Part shown: in pieces, positions 54,358 through 62,878 of the stretch
Layout: the number at the start of each line of letters is the position of its first letter
How positions within the stretch are numbered: position 1 is the first letter of the stretch
From: Halolamina rubra
GTDB taxonomy: Archaea > Halobacteriota > Halobacteria > Halobacteriales > Haloferacaceae
Length of the DNA stretch: 64,000 nucleotides
NCBI RefSeq assembly: GCF_000739555.1
Contig: NZ_BBJN01000012.1
Location: 1 to 64,000 of the forward strand
Direction: 5' to 3'
Notes under the pieces: generated by a model
What the model saw: the letters and a program-made list of their open reading frames with translations, nothing else
Databases searched by the model: none
Told to the model about the DNA's origin: nothing
Translations under genes and position numbers: made by a program

Positions 54358-54726
54358 ATGGCCGAACACTACTCCTCGTTCGACCGCTCGGGCAAGAAGT
54401 GGTTCCTGCAGCGTGTCACGGCGGCCTTCCTGGTCGTCGTGCTCGCGTTCCACTTCTTCCTCCTGCACTTCGTCAACCACGCTGCCGACGTGACGTTCGC
54501 CGGCACGTCCGCCCGGATGAGCACCTGGACGTACTTCTCGCTGATGGTGCTGTTCCTGCTGACGGCGACGTTCCACGGCGTCAACGGCGTCCACAACGCG
54601 ATCGTCCACCGGGACGGCGTCGACGGCTGGAAGCAGACCGCCGTGACGGCGGTGCTGGTCGTCGCCAGCCTGATCATGGTCGTCCAGGGGCTGCGAACCG
54701 CGCTCGTCTGGACCAACCTGTTCTAA
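54358..54726 (+). CDS. sdhD: Succinate dehydrogenase hydrophobic membrane anchor subunit
   Basis: A 122-residue protein with three helices (VTAAFLVVVLAFHFFLLHFV, FSLMVLFLLTATFHGVNGVH, VTAVLVVASLIMVVQGL). His residues in FHFFLLHFVNH and FHGVNGVHNAIVH are candidate haem/quinone ligands. It is paired with sdhC and followed by sdhB 2 nt later. Confidence 0.9.
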   Translation: MAEHYSSFDRSGKKWFLQRVTAAFLVVVLAFHFFLLHFVNHAADVTFAGTSARMSTWTYFSLMVLFLLTATFHGVNGVHNAIVHRDGVDGWKQTAVTAVLVVASLIMVVQGLRTALVWTNLF

Positions 54727-54728
54727 CA

Positions 54729-55630
54729 ATGAGCACGCAAACCGAACCACCCGAACAAACCGACGACGAAACAGAATCGACGCCGGAGGCGGAGCCCGAA
54801 CCGGAGCCCCGGAGCCCCGGCCAGCGCCGCCGGGACGAGAAGGCCGCCCGTGCCGCCGAGCGCGAACGCGAGGAAGCCGAGGCGGAACCGGATCTCGGCG
54901 ACGACGCGATCACGCTGAAGGTGTTCCGCTACGACCCCGAGGTCGAGGGGAAGACCGAGCCGCGCTTCGACACGTTCCAGATCCCCTTCACGAAGGGGAT
55001 GACCGTGCTCGACGCGCTGATCGAGGCGCGGGACACGTACGACTCCTCGCTCACGTTCCGGCACTCCTGCCGGCAGGCGGTCTGTGGCTCCGACGCCCTG
55101 TTCATCAACGGGCGCCAGCGCCTGGGCTGTCAGACCCAGGTCGCCGATCTCGACGGCGACGTGGTCCGGGTCGAGCCGCTGCCCCACCAGGACGTGGTGA
55201 AGGACCTCGTCGTGGACATGGAGCACTTCTACGACCAGATGGAGGCGGTCGAGCCGTACTTCCAGACCGAGGAGACGCCCGACGGCGAGCTGGAGGAGCA
55301 GTTCCAGACGCCGGAGAACCGGGAGAAGATCAAGATGTCCACCCGGTGTATCTGGTGTGGCGCCTGCATGTCCTCCTGCAACATCGCCGCCGAGGAGAAC
55401 GAGTACCTCGGCCCCGCGGCGATCAACAAGGCCTACCGGTTCGCGATGGACGACCGGGAGGGCGAGGAGATGAAGGAGCACCGCATGGAGCTGATCGAAC
55501 AGGAGAACGGCGTCTGGCGGTGCCAGACGCAGTTCTCGTGTACCAACGTCTGTCCGAAGGATATCCCGCTGACCGAGCACATTCAGGAGCTCAAGCGGGA
55601 GGCGGTCAAATCTAACCTGAAGTCTGGTAA
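54729..55630 (+). pseudogene. sdhB: Succinate dehydrogenase iron-sulfur subunit, one-base frameshift at its end
   Basis: The protein has an acidic, charged N-terminal tail (1-58), a [2Fe-2S] site (C114, C119, D122, C134 in CRQAVCGSD and RLGCQT) and a second domain with C207, C210, C213, C217 (CIWCGACMSSC) and C265, C271, C275 (SCTNVCPKDIP) for the other two clusters. The expected ending NLKFW-stop is missing one T near 55623 (AAG TCT GGT rather than AAG TTC TGG TAA). As sequenced the frame runs on to 56477 inside sdhA, giving a 582-residue chimera. With the T restored the protein is 300 residues and stops 2 nt before sdhA. Confidence 0.93.
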
Positions 55631-55632
55631 GC

Positions 55633-57480
55633 ATGAGAGAGTACGACGTCATCGTGGTCGGAGCCGGCGGCGCGGGCCTGCGTGCGGCGATCGCCGCACA
55701 GGAGGCCGGCGCGGACGTGGCGATGGTGACCAAGCTCCACCCCGTCCGCTCCCACACGGGCGCGGCGGAGGGCGGCATCAACGCGGCGCTGCGCGAGGGC
55801 GACGACTGGCACGACCACGCCTACGACACGATGAAGGGCTCGGACTACCTCGGCGACGCCCCCGCGGTGGAGGCGCTGACCCGCGAGAGTCCGAAAGAGA
55901 CGATCCAGCTGGAGAACTGGGGGATGGCGTTCTCCCGCGACGAGGACGGGCAGGTATCCCAGCGGCCGTTCGGCGGCCTCTCCTTCCCGCGCACCACCTA
56001 CGCCGGCGCCGAGACCGGCCACCACATGCTCCACACGATGTACGAGCAGGTGGTCAAGCGGGGGATCGAGGTGTACGACGAGTGGTACGTCACCCGCCTC
56101 GCCGTCAGCGACGAGGACGAGCCCGAGGAGCGCGACTGCCACGGCGTCGTCGCCTACGACATCAAGCGCGGCGAGATCGAGGGGTTCCGCGCCCGGGACG
56201 GCGTGATCCTCGCGACCGGCGGGCTGGGCCAGGTGTACGACCACACCACCAACGCCATCGCCAACACCGGCGACGGCGTCGCGATGGCCTACCGCGCCGG
56301 CGTCCCCATCGAGGACATGGAGATGATCCAGTTCCACCCGACGACGCTGCCGTCGACGGGGGTGCTCATCTCCGAGGGGGTCCGCGGCGAGGGCGGGATC
56401 CTCTACAACAGCGAGGGCGAGCGGTTCATGTTCGAACACGGCTACGCCAACAACGACGGCGAGCTCGCCTCCCGTGACGTGGTCTCCCGCGCCGAACTCA
56501 ACGAGGTCAACAACGGCCGCGGGATCGAGGACGAGTACGTCCACCTCGACATGCGCCACCTCGGGGAGGACCGCATCCTCGACCGGCTGGAGAACATCCT
56601 CCACCTCGCGGAGGACTTCGAGGGCGTCGACGGCCTCGAGGAGCCGATGCCGGTCAAGCCCGGCCAGCACTACGCGATGGGCGGCATCGAGACCGACGAG
56701 TGGGGCGCGACCTGCGTCGGCGGGCTCTACGCCGTCGGCGAGTGCGCCTGCGCCTCCGTCCACGGCGCCAACCGGCTGGGCGGCAACGCGCTGCCCGAAC
56801 TCGCCGTCTTCGGTGCCCGCGCCGGCCGCCACGCCGCCGGCGACGTGGACGAGGAGGCGAAGATCACCACCGGCTGGGACGAGGACAGCGAGGAGGGCGA
56901 GAACGTCTCGCCGGTCCCGCTCGGCGAGGCGGGCCTCCCCTCCGCGGAGAAGGGGGCGCTCGCCGACGGCGGGACGACCGCCGAATCCGCCGGCGACGCC
57001 GGCGTCGTCGAGGAGGCCGTCCAGGCCGAGCGCGCCCGCGTCCACTACCTGCTCGAGAAGGAGGAGGGGATCAACCACGCCGAGGTCCGCTCCGAACTGC
57101 AGGAGACGATGACCGAGAACGTGAACGTGTTCCGCGAGGAGGGCGCGCTGAAGGACGCGCTGGAGGACATCAGCGAGGCTCGGCAGGACTACCAGCACGT
57201 CACCGTCGAGGACCCCTCGCGCACGTACAACACCGACCTGATCCACACGATCGAGACGCGGAACCTGCTCGACGTGGCCGAGGCGATCACCGTCGGCGCG
57301 CTCGCCCGCGACGAGTTCCGCGGCGCCCACTGGCGCAAGGAGCACCAGGAGCGCAAGGACGACGAGTGGCTCAAGCACACGATGCTCTCCTGGAACGACG
57401 GCAGCCCCGGCCTCTGGTACAAGCCGGCCGTCCTGGAGGGCGAGGACAAGAGCTACGAGCCGAAAGAGCGGAGCTACTGA
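55633..57480 (+). CDS. sdhA: Succinate dehydrogenase flavoprotein subunit
   Basis: A 615-residue flavoprotein that oxidises succinate to fumarate. It opens with the FAD-binding VVGAGGAGLRAAIAAQEAG and the covalent-flavin His region RSHTGAAEGGINAAL. Further motifs are LATGGLGQVYDHTTNA, FHPTTLPSTGVLISEGVRGEGG, the capping Arg region DMRHLGEDR and GECACASVHGANRLGGN. The C-terminal helical domain follows (about 470-615). It completes the sdhCDBA operon and works with Mdh in the TCA cycle. Confidence 0.96.
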   Translation: MREYDVIVVGAGGAGLRAAIAAQEAGADVAMVTKLHPVRSHTGAAEGGINAALREGDDWHDHAYDTMKGSDYLGDAPAVEALTRESPKETIQLENWGMAFSRDEDGQVSQRPFGGLSFPRTTYAGAETGHHMLHTMYEQVVKRGIEVYDEWYVTRLAVSDEDEPEERDCHGVVAYDIKRGEIEGFRARDGVILATGGLGQVYDHTTNAIANTGDGVAMAYRAGVPIEDMEMIQFHPTTLPSTGVLISEGVRGEGGILYNSEGERFMFEHGYANNDGELASRDVVSRAELNEVNNGRGIEDEYVHLDMRHLGEDRILDRLENILHLAEDFEGVDGLEEPMPVKPGQHYAMGGIETDEWGATCVGGLYAVGECACASVHGANRLGGNALPELAVFGARAGRHAAGDVDEEAKITTGWDEDSEEGENVSPVPLGEAGLPSAEKGALADGGTTAESAGDAGVVEEAVQAERARVHYLLEKEEGINHAEVRSELQETMTENVNVFREEGALKDALEDISEARQDYQHVTVEDPSRTYNTDLIHTIETRNLLDVAEAITVGALARDEFRGAHWRKEHQERKDDEWLKHTMLSWNDGSPGLWYKPAVLEGEDKSYEPKERSY

Positions 57481-57559
57481 GCGCTACGCGTCGTTTTTAC
57501 GGATCGTCGCGGGGAGCGCCCGCGACCGAACTGGTTCCGAGCCCCGTTGCCGTTTCCCG

Positions 57560-57718
57560 TCAGTTTCCTCGCGTCGAGCGCGCCGCGCGCACGTCGCTCC
57601 CGTCCCGAATCTTGTCCTCGCAGGAGGGACAGACCCGCGGCGTCTCCTGCCCCTCGGGTGTGAACACCCGGACGTACCGTCGCGTGACGAACGAATTACA
57701 GTTCTGGCATTCGGGCAT
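57560..57718 (-). CDS. Small zinc-ribbon protein (DUF7563-like)
   Basis: A 52-residue protein. CQNC (residues 4-7) and CPSC (30-33) form one zinc ribbon around VTRRYVRVFTPEGQETPRV. The tail is basic (RAARSTRGN), unusual in a halophile and suggestive of nucleic-acid contact. It matches what I know as DUF7563. An AT-rich run upstream (57721-57755) contains the likely promoter (CTTTACATG near -30). Confidence 0.78.
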   Translation of the reverse strand: MPECQNCNSFVTRRYVRVFTPEGQETPRVCPSCEDKIRDGSDVRAARSTRGN

Positions 57719-57829
57719 CGTTCCTATTTATATGATTGTGCATGTAAAGCTTGCCTTGCGAAACCCTCTCAGCCGGGGCGGGCGCTCGCGCCGTCCGGCG
57801 GCGTCGACTCGCGACCCGCCCCCCGCGAC

Positions 57830-59131
57830 TCACTCCCGAACGTTCCGTCCCAGCCCCGCGGTGAACCGGTCGCCCGCGCGACCGTCGTAGACGACGCTCC
57901 CGTCGACGACCGTGAGCTCGGGGAACACGGCCTCGTGTCCCTCGAACGGCGTCCAGTCACACTTCGTGTGGAGCGCGTCGGCGCGGATCTCCTCGGCGTC
58001 GTCGAGGTCGACCAGCGTCAGGTCGGCGTCGTACCTCTCCTCGACCCGCCCCTTGGCGTCGAGATCGAACCGATCGGCGGGGGTCGCGGCGACGAGTTCG
58101 ACGACGCGTTCGAGCGTGAGCTCGCCCGTCCTGACCTCCCCCAGCAGCAGCGGGAGCATCGTCTCGACGCCCGGCACGCCCGAGGGCGCGTCCCAGAGCC
58201 CGACCTCCTTCTCGGCGGCGGTGTGCGGCGCGTGGTCGGTCGCGATCACGTCGACGGTGCCGTCGACGACGAGCTCGTACAGCGCCTCGCGCCGATCCTC
58301 GCTCCGCAGCGGCGGGTTCATCCGCCCGAACGTGCCGAGCTCCTCCAGATCCTCCCGTGAGAGCAGCAGGTGATGCGGCGTGACTTCCGTCGTCATCCCC
58401 GCCTCGGCGGCGTGTTCGGCGGCCTCCGGCGTCGACGTGTGGGCGACGTGGATGTCGACGCCCGCGTCCCCCGCGGCCTCGCAGGCGGCCTCGACGGCGG
58501 CGATCTCGCCCTCGGCGGCCCGGTACTGGCTCCAGAGGTCGGCGTTGGCGTCCCGGCCCTTCCCGCCGGCGTCGCCGTCGTGGGCCGACTCGTCGAACTC
58601 GTCGGCGTCCTCGGCGTGGACGGTGACGGTGATCCCGGCGTCGGCGGCCGCCGCGAGCGCCTCCTCGAACAGCGCCTCGTCGATCCCCATGTCGCCCGTC
58701 GAGTCGGCGAGGAACACCTCGCCCAGGGCGAACACCGGCCGGGAGAGCAGCGAGTCAGGGTCCCACTCGTCGTTGACGCCGCCGTTGAGGCCGTAGTTGA
58801 CCGCGGCGTTGGCGGCGAACTCCGCCTTCTCGTCGAACGCCTCGCCGTCGACCGTGGGCGGCGTGGTGTTGGGCTGGTCGACGACGGTCGTGACCCCGCC
58901 CGCCGCGGCCGAGCGCGACCCGGTCGCCCACGTCTCCTTGTGGCCGTGGCCGGGCTGGCGGAAGTGGACGTGCACGTCGATCGCGCCGGGCAAAAGCGTC
59001 AGCCCGTCGGCGTCGACGGTCTCCTCGCCGGGCAGGGAGTGGAGCGACGCGGCGATCTCGGCGATGCGGCCCTCCTCGGTGCGAACGTCCCGGACCCGGC
59101 CGTCCGGGAGTTCGGCGTCGGTGATGAGCAT
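57830..59131 (-). CDS. pyrC: Dihydroorotase
   Basis: A 433-residue cyclic amidohydrolase that forms dihydroorotate in pyrimidine synthesis. It shows the metal pair in DVHVHFRQPGHGHKE, substrate contact DQPNTTPPT, later metal ligands HAEDADE and VAHTSTPEA, and the catalytic Asp in IATDHAPHT. The length and motifs match the class I type. Full length and intact. Confidence 0.94.
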   Translation of the reverse strand: MLITDAELPDGRVRDVRTEEGRIAEIAASLHSLPGEETVDADGLTLLPGAIDVHVHFRQPGHGHKETWATGSRSAAAGGVTTVVDQPNTTPPTVDGEAFDEKAEFAANAAVNYGLNGGVNDEWDPDSLLSRPVFALGEVFLADSTGDMGIDEALFEEALAAAADAGITVTVHAEDADEFDESAHDGDAGGKGRDANADLWSQYRAAEGEIAAVEAACEAAGDAGVDIHVAHTSTPEAAEHAAEAGMTTEVTPHHLLLSREDLEELGTFGRMNPPLRSEDRREALYELVVDGTVDVIATDHAPHTAAEKEVGLWDAPSGVPGVETMLPLLLGEVRTGELTLERVVELVAATPADRFDLDAKGRVEERYDADLTLVDLDDAEEIRADALHTKCDWTPFEGHEAVFPELTVVDGSVVYDGRAGDRFTAGLGRNVRE

Positions 59132-59155
59132 ACCTCCAGTGGGGAGGGGGCTCCC

Positions 59156-59890
59156 CTAAGCCTCCCGGCTGGGCCCCGTCGCCTCACGTAACGACGCGAC
59201 CGATCGCTCGCGGCCGTCGACGATTGCGTCCTCCAGCGCCCGTGCGACGGCGTCGGGATCGCTCGGCCCGCCCGCTGCGGCGACGCTACCGACCGAGGCT
59301 GGATCGAACGCCACCTCGAGCGCGTCGTAGACGGGGTCGAGCACGTCCCGGACCTCGTCGCGGCCGTCGACGACCACGACGCCCGAGACCATCGCCGCGC
59401 CCGCGGTGACGCGCTGGGCGATCCCCGCGATTTTGCCGGGGCGGCGGTCCCCGTCGTCGGTCGAGCACGGCGCCTGCACCGAGTAGTCGCCGGGGCAGAA
59501 GGAGTCCGGCGGCTCGCCCCGTTCGGCGTCGACGCCCAGCGAGGCGAGCGCGTCGACGACGGTGTCGACGCCGGCCTCGTAGCGGTCGGTGATCCCCGTA
59601 CGGCTCTCCTCTGTGGGCTCGAGCGCCGCGAACGCGACGGTCGTCCCCGTGTAGGCGACCGCGCGGCCGCCGACGGAGCGCTCGACCGGCGGGAACCCCC
59701 GCTCCCGGGCGGCGACGCGGGCGTCGTCGTACCCCGGCTCGTTCGCGTCCCGCCGGCCGAACGCGAGGTGGCGGTGGGGCGTCCACGCCCGGACGACGGG
59801 CGTGCCGTCCTCGGCGACCGAATCCAGCAGCTCGCGGGTCCGCTCCCGGTCGCCCTCGGGGGAGTCCGCCCGCCCGCGGATCACGCGCAT
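59156..59890 (-). CDS. Lipoate-protein ligase A family protein
   Basis: A 244-residue member of the BPL/LplA/LipB fold. It contains FGRRDANEPGYDDARVAARERG (substrate strand), RSVGGRAVAYTGTTVAFA and the lysine motif GKIAGIAQRV. These enzymes attach lipoyl or octanoyl groups to E2/GcvH proteins. The C-terminal accessory domain of bacterial LplA is short here, as in archaeal two-part ligases; no LplB-like partner is seen nearby. It lies 24 nt upstream of pyrC on the same strand. Confidence 0.83.
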   Translation of the reverse strand: MRVIRGRADSPEGDRERTRELLDSVAEDGTPVVRAWTPHRHLAFGRRDANEPGYDDARVAARERGFPPVERSVGGRAVAYTGTTVAFAALEPTEESRTGITDRYEAGVDTVVDALASLGVDAERGEPPDSFCPGDYSVQAPCSTDDGDRRPGKIAGIAQRVTAGAAMVSGVVVVDGRDEVRDVLDPVYDALEVAFDPASVGSVAAAGGPSDPDAVARALEDAIVDGRERSVASLREATGPSREA

Positions 59891-59943
59891 GGGCGGAGTC
59901 GGGGTCCGACGTACCTAAGCGTGGCCGTCGCCACTCGCCCAGC

Positions 59944-60864
59944 ATGCCCGCGGCCGAGCGCTCCCCTGTCCCGCTCCCCCCATCCCTCCTCGATCGCTAC
60001 GCGCGGTTCTCCTGCTACAACTCCCCCTACCCCGCCCACGACCGCGGCTGTGCGGTCGACCTCTACCCGGACGACGGCACCGCCCCCGCACCGGTCCCGG
60101 GCGAGGTGGTCGACACGCGCACCGTCGCCTGCCCGGACCGCCCCTACGCCGTCGACGAGGACCACCTGATCGTCGTCGACGTGGCCGACGACTGGGCCGG
60201 CGGTCGCGGTGCCGAACTGCTCGCCCGCGTGCTCCACGTCGATCCGGGCGTCGACGCCGGTGACTGGGTCGCCGCGGGCGATTCGCTCGGGGAGTCGGTG
60301 CGCTCGGGCTTCTTCGGGCGCTGGGTCGACGACCACCTCCACCTGGGGTTCCGGCCGACTGAGGCGAACCCCTACCGCGCGTCGGGCTCGCTCCCCGTCG
60401 AGCCGGGCGTCGAGGTCGCGGGGACGCCGTGGGACGGCACGGGCACGGTCGTCGAGACCGGGCAGACGTACGTGCGGCTCGACGCGCCGGCCCACCCGGA
60501 CCCGGGCTCGTGGGCGGCGCTCGCGGCCGAGGACGGCACGCCGCTGGACGGCGGGCTGGCGCACTACTCGGGCGGCGGCGCGTACGCGGCCGACGGCGTC
60601 GACGACGCGGCGTCGGCGGGGACCGTCTCGCTGCTCGGCACCGAGGTCGGCACGGCGGCGGCGCGGGCGGGCGCCGGCGCCGACGTGACCTGGGGCGACC
60701 TCGCGGTCCGCGTCGACGGCGAGCGTGCGACGGGGCTGTCGCTGTTCGCCTCCCGCGACGAGTTCGGCGCGAAGGTCGTGTTCCACGAGGGCCACGGGTT
60801 CGCCGTCGGCGACGCGGTCGAGGTGACGATCGCGCCGGCCGCGTCGTCGATCCGGCTGGGGTGA
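59944..60864 (+). CDS. M23-like (LasA/lysostaphin-fold) metallopeptidase homologue
   Basis: A 306-residue protein with the zinc site of peptidase family M23: H32 and D39 in AHDRGCAVDLYP, H98 in ARVLHVDPGVDAGDWVAAGD and H131-x-H133 in DDHLHLGF, with the GxxVxxGxxxG spacing of the family between them. The N-terminal 25 residues show no signal peptide and the C-terminal half is a separate beta domain (TYVRLDAPAHPDPGSWAAL, SLFASRDEFGAKVVF). M23 enzymes usually cut murein, which haloarchaea are not known to make. Function unknown; probably another substrate or a non-peptidase role. Confidence 0.78.
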   Translation: MPAAERSPVPLPPSLLDRYARFSCYNSPYPAHDRGCAVDLYPDDGTAPAPVPGEVVDTRTVACPDRPYAVDEDHLIVVDVADDWAGGRGAELLARVLHVDPGVDAGDWVAAGDSLGESVRSGFFGRWVDDHLHLGFRPTEANPYRASGSLPVEPGVEVAGTPWDGTGTVVETGQTYVRLDAPAHPDPGSWAALAAEDGTPLDGGLAHYSGGGAYAADGVDDAASAGTVSLLGTEVGTAAARAGAGADVTWGDLAVRVDGERATGLSLFASRDEFGAKVVFHEGHGFAVGDAVEVTIAPAASSIRLG

Positions 60865-60904
60865 GTCCCGCCGGCTACTTCACCCGTCGCCGCGGAACGC
60901 CGGT

Positions 60905-61393
60905 ATGACCGAGGACCTGTCGTCGCTGCCGGACGGCGCCGCCGACTTCATCCGCTACGCGATCGAGGAGGACCACGGCTACCTCTCCTGGCTCGGCACC
61001 GAGGTCGACGCCGTCGAGCGCGGCCGGATCGAGCTCACGATCCCGTTCGACGAGAAGCTCACCAACCCCGCCTCGAAGCCCACCATCCACGGCGGCGTCG
61101 CGGCGACGCTGGTCGACACCGCTGGCGGGCTGGCGCTCCGGCTCGCGGCCGAGGACCCGCTGGCGACCGACGTGGCGACGGTGAGCCTGAACGTGAACTA
61201 CCTCCGGCGCGCGACCGGCGACCTGCACGCCTGCGCCGACGTGATCCGGGCCGGCACCACCATCGGCGTCAGCCGCGTCGACGTGACGAGTACCGTGCCG
61301 GAGCACGGCGACGACGACCGCGACTGGGGCGTCGACGAGGGGGAGGAGCGACTCGTGGCGACGGGCCAGCCCTCCTACCGGCTGTTCCGGTAG
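60905..61393 (+). CDS. PaaI family hotdog-fold thioesterase
   Basis: A 162-residue acyl-CoA thioesterase-like protein. The core motif is NPASKPTIHGGVAATLVDTAGGLAL, with the conserved HGG and Asp, then VSLNVNYLRRATGD. It probably hydrolyses aryl or acyl-CoA esters in the cytosol. It follows the M23-like gene by 40 nt on the same strand. Confidence 0.88.
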   Translation: MTEDLSSLPDGAADFIRYAIEEDHGYLSWLGTEVDAVERGRIELTIPFDEKLTNPASKPTIHGGVAATLVDTAGGLALRLAAEDPLATDVATVSLNVNYLRRATGDLHACADVIRAGTTIGVSRVDVTSTVPEHGDDDRDWGVDEGEERLVATGQPSYRLFR

Positions 61394-61475
61394 CGGTCGA
61401 CCGTGGGTGTCGTTTTCCGCGTCGTACCGATCGTACCGAGTGGTCGATACGGTAACCTTCTGCCCCGGATGGTGG

Positions 61476-62318
61476 TCATCCGTCGTGATCCGGAGTTTCT
61501 GAACCGGCGCCCTGTCGTGGGTGGTGAGAGAGATGCTCGCCCCCGTACGTCGCAACGAGGCCGAGCGCTATCGCGACTAACAGTCCGGCAACCACCCACA
61601 GTGTGGTCACACTGACACCACCACGCAGGAACCATACGCTCGTCAGCCAAGCGTTGACTGTCCCGTGGAGCAGCACGACCAGGAGGAGACTCCCCCGGCT
61701 GCTGTTGTACAGCCAGGTGAAGATCACTGCGAGCGCGATCCCCTGAACCAGGAACGGGAGCGGCGAGAGTTCGACCTGAATCGCGCCCGGCACGAGGAAC
61801 AGCGGCGCGTGCCAGGCGATCCAGACCACGCCGAGGAGGAGACTGGCAGTCAGGGCGCTGTACTCGGCCTGTAACCGAGGCAGTGCGAACCCGCGCCAGC
61901 CGATCTCCTCCAACCCACCACCGATCAGCACGTTGGCGACGATCGACCCGACAAACAGCGGAAGCAGATCCACCGTCGGGGGTCTTGTCGATACGTCGTA
62001 GACGACGGCGTCGACGACCAGTGCCGCTGCCACTACCGCCCCGGGAAGCAGGACCGCAACGGCGTACCACCGCGGTTCGACACGCCAACGTACCAGCCTG
62101 GCGAGAAGCCGCCGAACCGCAGGGCGGCCACCCGTGAGACCGACCACGACGACCGCCGCGATCGGGGGACCGAGCCCACCGAGGAGCCACAGTCCCCCGG
62201 CCGGATTGATCCCCGGTTCGAGATCGAACACGGCGAGCATCCCCCACGCGGGCCACGAGATCGCGACCGTCAGGAGGACGAACGCGAACAGTGACCGGCG
62301 GTCGTTCTGCCGTTCCAC
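61476..62318 (-). CDS. CPBP family intramembrane glutamic endopeptidase
   Basis: A 280-residue membrane protein with about eight helices. The CPBP motifs are GGLEEIGWRGFALPRL (two Glu and Arg), WIAWHAPLFLV (His) and VLLHGTVNAWL (second His). It starts at GTG 62318, 2 nt after the stop of the upstream small membrane protein, so the two genes are coupled. A second family member is at 12.2 kb. Substrate unknown. Confidence 0.88.
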   Translation of the reverse strand: MERQNDRRSLFAFVLLTVAISWPAWGMLAVFDLEPGINPAGGLWLLGGLGPPIAAVVVVGLTGGRPAVRRLLARLVRWRVEPRWYAVAVLLPGAVVAAALVVDAVVYDVSTRPPTVDLLPLFVGSIVANVLIGGGLEEIGWRGFALPRLQAEYSALTASLLLGVVWIAWHAPLFLVPGAIQVELSPLPFLVQGIALAVIFTWLYNSSRGSLLLVVLLHGTVNAWLTSVWFLRGGVSVTTLWVVAGLLVAIALGLVATYGGEHLSHHPRQGAGSETPDHDG

Positions 62319-62320
62319 GA

Positions 62321-62713
62321 TCAGTCCGCTCCGTTCCGGCCGTCGCCGTGATTACTGGTCGGGCCCCGAAGGTACGCAACCGCGGCAACGACGACTGCGA
62401 CGACGATAGAGACGATTATCGCGGTCGTTACGCCGACGTTCACGACCCACCCGAGGGCGACCAGGCCGACGAGGAACGCGACGCCGAAGGCGGCGAAGGC
62501 GCCGGCGACACGTCGACGGCCCGCCGGGGCGTCGTCGGCCAGTCCGAGATACACCGCGCCAGTAGTGAACACGCCGGCCGCGAGGCCCGCGGGGATTCCG
62601 AGGAACAGCGAGAACTCGATCCACGACCCGGCGAACTCGGTGACTGCCACCCCGACGACGAGGAAAACCGCGATACCGGACAGGAGCGCTCCGACGAGTG
62701 ATTTGTACTCCAT
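62321..62713 (-). CDS. Small four-helix membrane protein
   Basis: A 130-residue protein with four predicted helices: SLVGALLSGIAVFLVVGVAV, FSLFLGIPAGLAAGVFTTGA, VAGAFAAFGVAFLVGLVALG and TTAIIVSIVVAVVVAAVAYL. The tail is charged (GPTSNHGDGRNGAD). ATG 62713 is preferred over a GTG one codon upstream because a TATA box lies at 62736-62744. It is coupled to the CPBP gene and may be its partner. No family recognised. Confidence 0.72.
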   Translation of the reverse strand: MEYKSLVGALLSGIAVFLVVGVAVTEFAGSWIEFSLFLGIPAGLAAGVFTTGAVYLGLADDAPAGRRRVAGAFAAFGVAFLVGLVALGWVVNVGVTTAIIVSIVVAVVVAAVAYLRGPTSNHGDGRNGAD

Positions 62714-62735
62714 CACTACATATTCTCTCCTTGAA

Positions 62736-62744
62736 CGTATAAAC
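62736..62744 (-). promoter_or_regulatory. TATA-like box of the CPBP operon
   Basis: On the minus strand GTTTATACG lies 23-31 nt before ATG 62713, a clear archaeal TATA element giving a leaderless transcript. The remaining intergenic space to 62878 shows nothing else. Confidence 0.6.
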
Positions 62745-62878
62745 TAACGCCACTTTCTCGGCGGGAAGGTGTTCTGCGACCCGGAGCGACCCTCGACGGG
62801 CCCCGCACAGGAAAGACACAGCGTGCAGTCCACTGACCCGCGTTCGCGGCACAGGACCGTCCCGAACCGCGCTCGCTC

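Noticed and set aside
54729-56477. A true SdhB-SdhA-overlap fusion protein
   Set aside because: The tail after LKSG is out of frame with SdhA and low complexity; one missing T explains it.
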